NCBI GenBank assembly: GCA_025966215.1
Contig: JAOPVM010000042.1
Span: forward strand, 1-11,075
Length of the DNA: 11,075 nt
Direction of reading: 5' to 3'
From: Klenkia sp.
Lineage (GTDB): Bacteria; Actinomycetota; Actinomycetes; Mycobacteriales; Geodermatophilaceae
How positions within the stretch are numbered: the first letter of the stretch is position 1; each line of letters begins with the position of its first letter. Shown here piece after piece: positions 7,779 to 11,075 of the stretch. The notes below the pieces were generated by a model. The model made no database searches. It was not told the DNA's origin and saw only the letters and a program-made list of their open reading frames with translations. The translations under genes were made by a program, and so were the position numbers.

Positions 7779-8543
7779 ATGAGCGAGACGGTCAGCGTCG
7801 ACCGGCACGGCCCGGTCCTGGTGATCACACTGGACCGCCCCGCCAAGCGCAACGCCATGGACGGCGCGATGGCCCGCTCGCTGGCCGCCGCCGTCGACGA
7901 GCTCGACGCCGACCCCACGCTCACCGTCGGCGTGCTCACCGGCGCGGGGGGCACCTTCTGCGCCGGGATGGACCTGGGTGCCTTCCTCACCGGCGACCTC
8001 CCCGAGCTGCCCGGCCGGGGCTTCGGCGGGATCACCCGCACCCCGCCGACCACCCCGCTCATCGCCGCCGTGGAGGGCTACGCGCTGGCCGGCGGCTGCG
8101 AGCTGGTGCTGGCCTGCGACCTGGTCGTCGCCGCGGAGGACGCGGTGTTCGGCATCCCCGAGGTCACCCGCGGGCTCATCGCCGGCGCCGGGGGCCTGAT
8201 CCGACTGCCCCGGCGCATCCCGCCGGCCATCGCCCTGGAGCACGCGCTCACCGGCGACCCGCTGCCGGCCACCGAGGCCGCCCGCTGGGGCCTGGTCAAC
8301 CGGCTCACGGCCCCGGGCGGCGCGCTGGAGGGCGCGCTGGAGCTGGCCGGCCGGGTCGCCCGCAACGGCCCGCTCGCCGTCCGGGTGACCAAGCAGGTCG
8401 TGCAGACCTCCCCGGACTGGCCGGTCGAGGAGCTGTGGGACCGCCAGCAGGTGCTGCTGGACCGGGTGCTGGCATCGGCCGACGCCCGGGAGGGCGCCCG
8501 GGCCTTCGCCGAGAAGCGCCCGCCGGAGTGGACCGGGAACTGA
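7779..8543 (+). CDS. Enoyl-CoA hydratase/isomerase (crotonase) family protein
   Basis: Hydrates a 2-enoyl-CoA to a 3-hydroxyacyl-CoA, or acts as a related crotonase. The 254 residues are a standard crotonase length. The CoA-binding/oxyanion region is TFCAGMDL (59-66) and GYALAGGCELVLACD (100-114). Both glutamates of true hydratases are present: Glu108 in GGCEL and Glu128 in FGIPEV, matching Glu144 and Glu164 of the rat enzyme, so hydratase activity is more likely than isomerase. The start is ATG at 7779 with GAGGAGG 7 bases upstream; a longer in-frame reading from 7635 would run through the operator. It is the only plus-strand gene of the window. It diverges from the hydroxyacyl-CoA dehydrogenase, which carries out the next reaction, and its stop is 4 bases from the stop of the convergent TetR gene. 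Confidence 0.94.
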   Translation: MSETVSVDRHGPVLVITLDRPAKRNAMDGAMARSLAAAVDELDADPTLTVGVLTGAGGTFCAGMDLGAFLTGDLPELPGRGFGGITRTPPTTPLIAAVEGYALAGGCELVLACDLVVAAEDAVFGIPEVTRGLIAGAGGLIRLPRRIPPAIALEHALTGDPLPATEAARWGLVNRLTAPGGALEGALELAGRVARNGPLAVRVTKQVVQTSPDWPVEELWDRQQVLLDRVLASADAREGARAFAEKRPPEWTGN

Positions 8544-8547
8544 GCCC

Positions 8548-9204
8548 TCAGCGGGCACGGAGCCCGTCGAGCACCACGTCGGCGTAGGCGCGGCCGATGG
8601 TCGCGGCGTCCACGTCGGACTTCGTCGGGTTGAACCAGCGGTTGGTCCAGCCGACCATCCCGATCAGCCCGTAGGCCAGCACCCACGGCTCGGCGACCGG
8701 GCGGACGGTGCCCTCGGCGATGCCCGCGGTGATGATGTCCACCACGCACTCCTGGTAGGCCCGGTTGAGCTCGCGCATCTCGTGCGACCACTCGCTGCGC
8801 TTCTCCCCGACGTGGCTCAGGTTCTCCTGGATGAACACGTAGAGGAAGGGATAGGACGCCGCGTAGGAGTCCATCAGCTCGGTCAGCAGCCGGGCCAGCT
8901 TGTCCGGGGCCTCGCCCGCGCCGTCCCGGATGGCCTGCGCCCGCGCCACGTTGGCCCGCACCGCGTCGCTGACCACCTCGTCGAAGAGCTCTTCCTTGCT
9001 GCCCACGTAGTAGTAGAGCGTCGCGCGGTCGGTGTTCATCGCCTCGGCGATCTGGCCGATGCTGGTGCCCCGGAAGCCGTGCGTCTTGAACAGCCCCGCG
9101 GCGGCGGCGATGATCTCGTCGCGGCGCTCCTTGTATGCGGTCCGCGCCTCACCCTGCGCGGCGGCACGCCGCCGGCCGATGGCGCTGGGTTGGTCCTCGG
9201 TCAT
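8548..9204 (-). CDS. TetR/AcrR family transcriptional regulator
   Basis: DNA-binding repressor of 218 residues. The TetR N-terminal helix-turn-helix spans about residues 28-74: RDEIIAAAAGLFKTHGFRGTSIGQIAEAM, then the recognition helix region NTDRATLYYYVGSKEELF. An unusual Arg-rich tail (GRRRAAAQ...YKERR, residues 10-28) precedes it and could touch the minor groove. The C-terminal all-helical half (about 80-218) should bind the ligand and dimerise. It resembles the KstR2-like group of regulators of acyl-CoA catabolism, whose ligands are often CoA esters; that assignment is from general likeness only. The start is ATG at 9204; no good ribosome binding site precedes it, but a TAGGGT box does, suggesting a leaderless mRNA. 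The gene adjoins the hydratase gene tail-to-tail. It is the best candidate to bind the three CGTCAAC-N6-GTTGACG operators, although no such site lies before its own gene. Confidence 0.92.
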   Translation of the reverse strand: MTEDQPSAIGRRRAAAQGEARTAYKERRDEIIAAAAGLFKTHGFRGTSIGQIAEAMNTDRATLYYYVGSKEELFDEVVSDAVRANVARAQAIRDGAGEAPDKLARLLTELMDSYAASYPFLYVFIQENLSHVGEKRSEWSHEMRELNRAYQECVVDIITAGIAEGTVRPVAEPWVLAYGLIGMVGWTNRWFNPTKSDVDAATIGRAYADVVLDGLRAR

Positions 9205-9210
9205 CCCCGG

Positions 9211-9216
9211 ACCCTA
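9211..9216 (-). promoter_or_regulatory. -10-like box for a possible leaderless TetR transcript
   Basis: TAGGGT on the minus strand matches the actinobacterial -10 consensus TAGRRT. Six bases separate it from the ATG at 9204, so transcription would start at the A of the start codon. Its first three bases are also the TAG stop codon of the acVLRF1 gene. No clear -35 box stands 17-18 bases upstream, and co-transcription with the upstream gene is the alternative. Confidence 0.35.
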
Positions 9217-9888
9217 TGTGCTCGTCGCCCGGTCGCCGGGCTCCACCAGGTGCACGCGCACCGCGCGCAGCTGGGCCGCGGCCTCGAGCAACACGACCTT
9301 GGTGGGCTCCCCGACGTCCAGCGGGTCGGTCCGGGGCAGTGCCGCGACCGGGGCCAGCCGGGGGTCGGCGAGCACCTCGGCGACGAGCCCGCGGTCGCCC
9401 CCGGTGGCCAGGGCCGCGCAGCCGGCGGCGTGCGGCAGCAGCACCCGGACGGCGGTCTCCACGGCGTGGTCGACGACGGCGTCGGTCTGGTTGCCCCGCC
9501 GGCGGGCGAACCGCTGCTGGGACCACCCTCCGGCCGCGGTGCGGCCCTGCACCTGGCGGGCGTCGACCTTGGAGGCCACGAGCGTGGTCCCGTCGAACAC
9601 CCCCACCGCCCACCGGCCCCGACGGACCAGCAGGACGGCGGCCCGGTGCGGGCGTCGGGCCTGGGTGCTCAGCGCGGTGAGCGGCGCGGGCCCGGGCTCC
9701 CAGTCGAAGGGTGGCCGCAGCGTGAGCGTGGTGGTGTCCGCGCAGGTGACCCGCACCTGCCGTCCCTCGACCACGACGTCGGTGAACGTCCCGTGCCGGT
9801 CGGCGACCCCGTCGAGCCAGCGGCCCAGCCGTTCGGGGGCGATGCCCAGGTCCCGGCCGCCGCCGGCGGCCGGACGGGGTCGGGTCAC
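9214..9888 (-). CDS. acVLRF1 family peptidyl-tRNA hydrolase (actinobacterial Vms1-like release factor)
   Basis: A 224-residue member of the actinobacterial VLRF1 family, distant relatives of eRF1 and Vms1/ANKZF1 that release nascent chains from peptidyl-tRNA on stalled large ribosomal subunits. The identifying block is VQGRTAAGGWSQQRFARRR (113-131). Its GGxSQQ loop is the functional counterpart of the GGQ loop of release factors. It is preceded by the core strands AAVLLVRRGRWAVGVFDGTTLVASKV (83-108) and followed by VLLPHAAGCAALATGGDRGLVAEVLADPRL (149-178). The start is taken as GTG at 9888, giving the usual N-terminus (GIAPERLGRWLDG). A weak ribosome binding site leaves TTG at 9900 possible. 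The frame stays open far upstream only because of high GC. The gene follows a long hairpin after the rhodanese gene and ends 9 bases before the TetR start. Family assignment is from remembered motifs. Confidence 0.85.
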   Translation of the reverse strand: MTRPRPAAGGGRDLGIAPERLGRWLDGVADRHGTFTDVVVEGRQVRVTCADTTTLTLRPPFDWEPGPAPLTALSTQARRPHRAAVLLVRRGRWAVGVFDGTTLVASKVDARQVQGRTAAGGWSQQRFARRRGNQTDAVVDHAVETAVRVLLPHAAGCAALATGGDRGLVAEVLADPRLAPVAALPRTDPLDVGEPTKVVLLEAAAQLRAVRVHLVEPGDRATST

Positions 9889-9905
9889 CGGCCCATGCAA
9901 GCACG

Positions 9906-9960
9906 CACGACCGGCCCGCAGGGACGCCCCTCCGTCGAGCGTCCCCACGAGCCGGTCGTG
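9906..9960 (-). terminator. Long two-part hairpin between the rhodanese and acVLRF1 genes
   Basis: Outer arms CACGACCGGC (9906-9915) and GCCGGTCGTG (9951-9960) are perfectly complementary over 10 bp. Inner arms GGGACGC (9921-9927) and GCGTCCC (9939-9945) add 7 bp. In the minus-strand RNA the two 5-base segments between them also pair (two Watson-Crick and three G-U pairs), giving a near-continuous 22-bp stem with an 11-base loop. In the plus-strand RNA those segments are largely mismatched. The structure starts 2 bases after the rhodanese stop and ends 17 bases before the acVLRF1 start. A U-tract is absent, so it may be a terminator of the actinobacterial type, a processing site or a translational control element. 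Confidence 0.6.
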
Positions 9961-9962
9961 GG

Positions 9963-10409
9963 TCAGTGGGTGGGGCCGGCGAGCGGTGCCCCGGCATCGG
10001 TGCCCAGCACGTGCGGCAGGCCGGCGGCCACCCAGGCGTGGAACCCGCCGATGACGTCGGTGGCGCTGGTCAGCCCGATCGAGCGCAGCGCGTCCGCGGC
10101 CAGGCTGGAGGTGTACCCCTCCGAGCACAGCACCAGGACGTCCACGTCGTACCCGGTGGCCTCGGCCAGCCGGGCGTCGCTGGTCGGGTCGAAGCGCCAC
10201 TCCAGCACGTTGCGCTCCACGACCGTCGACCCGGGCACCCAGCCCTCCCTGGCGCGCTGCGCGGCCGGTCGGATGTCGACCAGGTGCCCGCCGGCGGCCC
10301 AGCGGGCGGCGGCCTCGACCGGGGTCACCCGGGTGATCCGGGAGCGGGCGTCGGCCAGCAGGTCCTCGATCGTGCGGGCGCCGGCGGGACGCGGCAGCAG
10401 GCTGGTCAC
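9963..10409 (-). CDS. Rhodanese-like domain protein (sulfurtransferase)
   Basis: Single-domain rhodanese of 148 residues. The start strand HLVDIRPAAQRAREGWVPGSTVVERNVLEW (42-71) is the usual CH2A-like region. The active-site loop is CSEGYTS (95-101), with Cys95 as the persulfide-carrying residue; it fits the six-residue loop of sulfurtransferases rather than Cdc25-type phosphatases. IGGFHAWVAAGLP (120-132) is the typical C-terminal motif. The start is GTG at 10409, overlapping the cysteine dioxygenase stop by four bases (GTGA). Upstream in-frame codons lie inside the dioxygenase gene and do not look like protein of this family. The tight coupling to cysteine dioxygenase points to shared work on cysteine-derived sulfane sulfur or sulfite/thiosulfate. 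The true donor and acceptor are unknown. Confidence 0.92.
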   Translation of the reverse strand: MTSLLPRPAGARTIEDLLADARSRITRVTPVEAAARWAAGGHLVDIRPAAQRAREGWVPGSTVVERNVLEWRFDPTSDARLAEATGYDVDVLVLCSEGYTSSLAADALRSIGLTSATDVIGGFHAWVAAGLPHVLGTDAGAPLAGPTH

Positions 10410-11029
10410 CAGTCCACCCCGGCACGCTCGGTGCTGACCCTGACCAGGCCGGCGGATCCGACCCGGTAGGTGTTCATCAGGGTCAGGCGCGGGCTGTAGA
10501 CGTGCACGCTCACCGCGGGCTGGTGCAGCGTGTTGACCACCTGGTGCACGTAGTGCGGGCCGAAGAACCGGACCCGCCCGGCCGCCAGGTCCGCCGTGCT
10601 CTGGTGCGGGGGCCGACCCTCGCGGCCGGCGACGACACGCTCGGTCAGCGCGCCGCGGGCGACGGCGAAGGCCCCCGACGAGGCGCCGTGGTCGTGCAGC
10701 GGGGTGCCCTGCCCGGGCAGCCAGGACAGCAGCCAGACCTGCGACTCGGCGAGCTCGGCGTGCAGGGAGGGGTCCAGGGCCGGGGCGAGGTCGGCGGTGG
10801 GGAGCAGGTGGGTCCACCGGCTCTCCTCGCGGTACTCGACCAGGTGCGACCACAGGTCGGTCCGCACGGCCAGGGCGACGGCGAGCGCGGCCTGGCCGGC
10901 TGGACGGGTGGCCTCGGTGGCCTGGCCCGCGCGGCCGGCGCGGCCGACGGGGCCGACGGGGCCGGTGGAGCGGGAGGTGGACAGGGTGGAGGTGGACAGG
11001 GTGGAGCCGGGCAGCACGGAGCTGGTCAC
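10406..11029 (-). CDS. Cysteine dioxygenase family protein (cupin, type I)
   Basis: Non-haem iron enzyme that oxidises cysteine (or a related thiol) to its sulfinate. The 207-residue protein carries the cupin metal ligands His112 and His114 (PLHDHG), with a third His at 162 in VHQVVN. The closing strand SVHVYSP places Tyr178 at the catalytic Tyr position of mammalian enzymes. Gly119 sits where mammals have the Cys that crosslinks to that Tyr, so the cofactor is absent, as usual in bacteria. The first 50 or so residues are low-complexity Ser/Thr, then Gly/Pro/Val/Arg/Ala, encoded by short tandem DNA repeats. The start is GTG at 11029 with GAGGAA 6 bases upstream; an internal start near residue 50 is possible but lacks such support. 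First gene of a dioxygenase-rhodanese operon. Alternative thiol dioxygenases (3-mercaptopropionate) cannot be excluded. Confidence 0.9.
   Translation of the reverse strand: MTSSVLPGSTLSTSTLSTSRSTGPVGPVGRAGRAGQATEATRPAGQAALAVALAVRTDLWSHLVEYREESRWTHLLPTADLAPALDPSLHAELAESQVWLLSWLPGQGTPLHDHGASSGAFAVARGALTERVVAGREGRPPHQSTADLAAGRVRFFGPHYVHQVVNTLHQPAVSVHVYSPRLTLMNTYRVGSAGLVRVSTERAGVDW
10931..10966. repeat. Four degenerate 9-bp repeats in the cysteine dioxygenase N-terminus
   Basis: Units GCGGCCGGC, GCGGCCGAC, GGGGCCGAC and GGGGCCGGT follow one another without gaps and differ by one or two bases. Read on the minus strand they keep frame and encode TGP-VGP-VGR-AGR. They form a flexible low-complexity linker and probably arose by slippage. 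Confidence 0.75.
10976..11005. repeat. Perfect 15-bp tandem duplication in the cysteine dioxygenase N-terminus
   Basis: The unit GGTGGACAGGGTGGA occurs twice, at 10976-10990 and 10991-11005, with no mismatch. On the minus strand it encodes the five-residue repeat STLST twice, in frame. Copy number could vary between strains without disrupting the catalytic domain. Confidence 0.85.
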
Positions 11030-11075
11030 GTGGGTTCCTCGCAGGACGGGGGCGCGTCGGCTCGCAGAGGCCGGC

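Noticed and set aside
11030..11075. Promoter for the cysteine dioxygenase operon
   Set aside because: Only 46 bases are available and no TANNNT/TTGACN pair is visible apart from the ribosome binding site; the control region lies outside the window.

Overview
The window is very GC-rich, uses many GTG starts, has strong GAGGAGG ribosome binding sites and little space between genes. This fits a high-GC actinobacterium, and a vertebrate-Vms1-like release-factor homologue of the actinobacterial type (acVLRF1) supports that. I cannot name the genus; a Geodermatophilaceae-like soil actinobacterium would be my guess. I saw no rRNA, tRNA, CRISPR array, insertion sequence or phage gene. No gap between genes exceeds 200 bases.

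Left part (1-2247, minus strand): the promoter-proximal end of a branched-chain-amino-acid-type (HAAT) ABC importer operon. It holds a lipoprotein solute-binding protein, then a LivH-type permease, then the first six codons of a further gene that runs off the window. A candidate promoter and a leader hairpin lie before the binding-protein gene.

Middle part (2248-8543): a beta-oxidation-like catabolic cluster for an unidentified carboxylic acid. On the minus strand are an SDR dehydrogenase, a tandem NTF2/SnoaL-like protein, an acyl-CoA synthetase, an acyl-CoA dehydrogenase and a 3-hydroxyacyl-CoA dehydrogenase. An enoyl-CoA hydratase is divergent on the plus strand. Together these give activation to a CoA ester, alpha/beta desaturation, hydration and oxidation. 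No thiolase or acyl-CoA transferase is visible. The neighbouring importer may bring in the substrate, but that is inference.

The main discovery is a set of three near-identical operators, CGTCAAC-N6-GTTGACG. One lies in each of the three control regions of the catabolic cluster and none was found elsewhere. Site 1 (3159-3180) contains the predicted -35 box of the SDR promoter. Site 2 (6793-6812) overlaps the predicted -10 box of the dehydrogenase-ligase-NTF2 operon. Site 3 (7724-7747) lies at the centre of the divergent hydroxyacyl-CoA dehydrogenase/enoyl-CoA hydratase region. A TetR-family repressor (8548-9204) ends 4 bases from the hydratase gene and is the obvious candidate to bind all three. 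This would be a small, self-contained, ligand-responsive regulon.

Right part (9214-11029, minus strand): a cysteine dioxygenase and a rhodanese in a 4-base-overlap operon (thiol/sulfur metabolism). A strong 55-nt hairpin follows that pairs better in the minus-strand RNA, then the acVLRF1 peptidyl-tRNA hydrolase gene. Its stop codon sits inside a -10-like box that would give the TetR gene a leaderless transcript.
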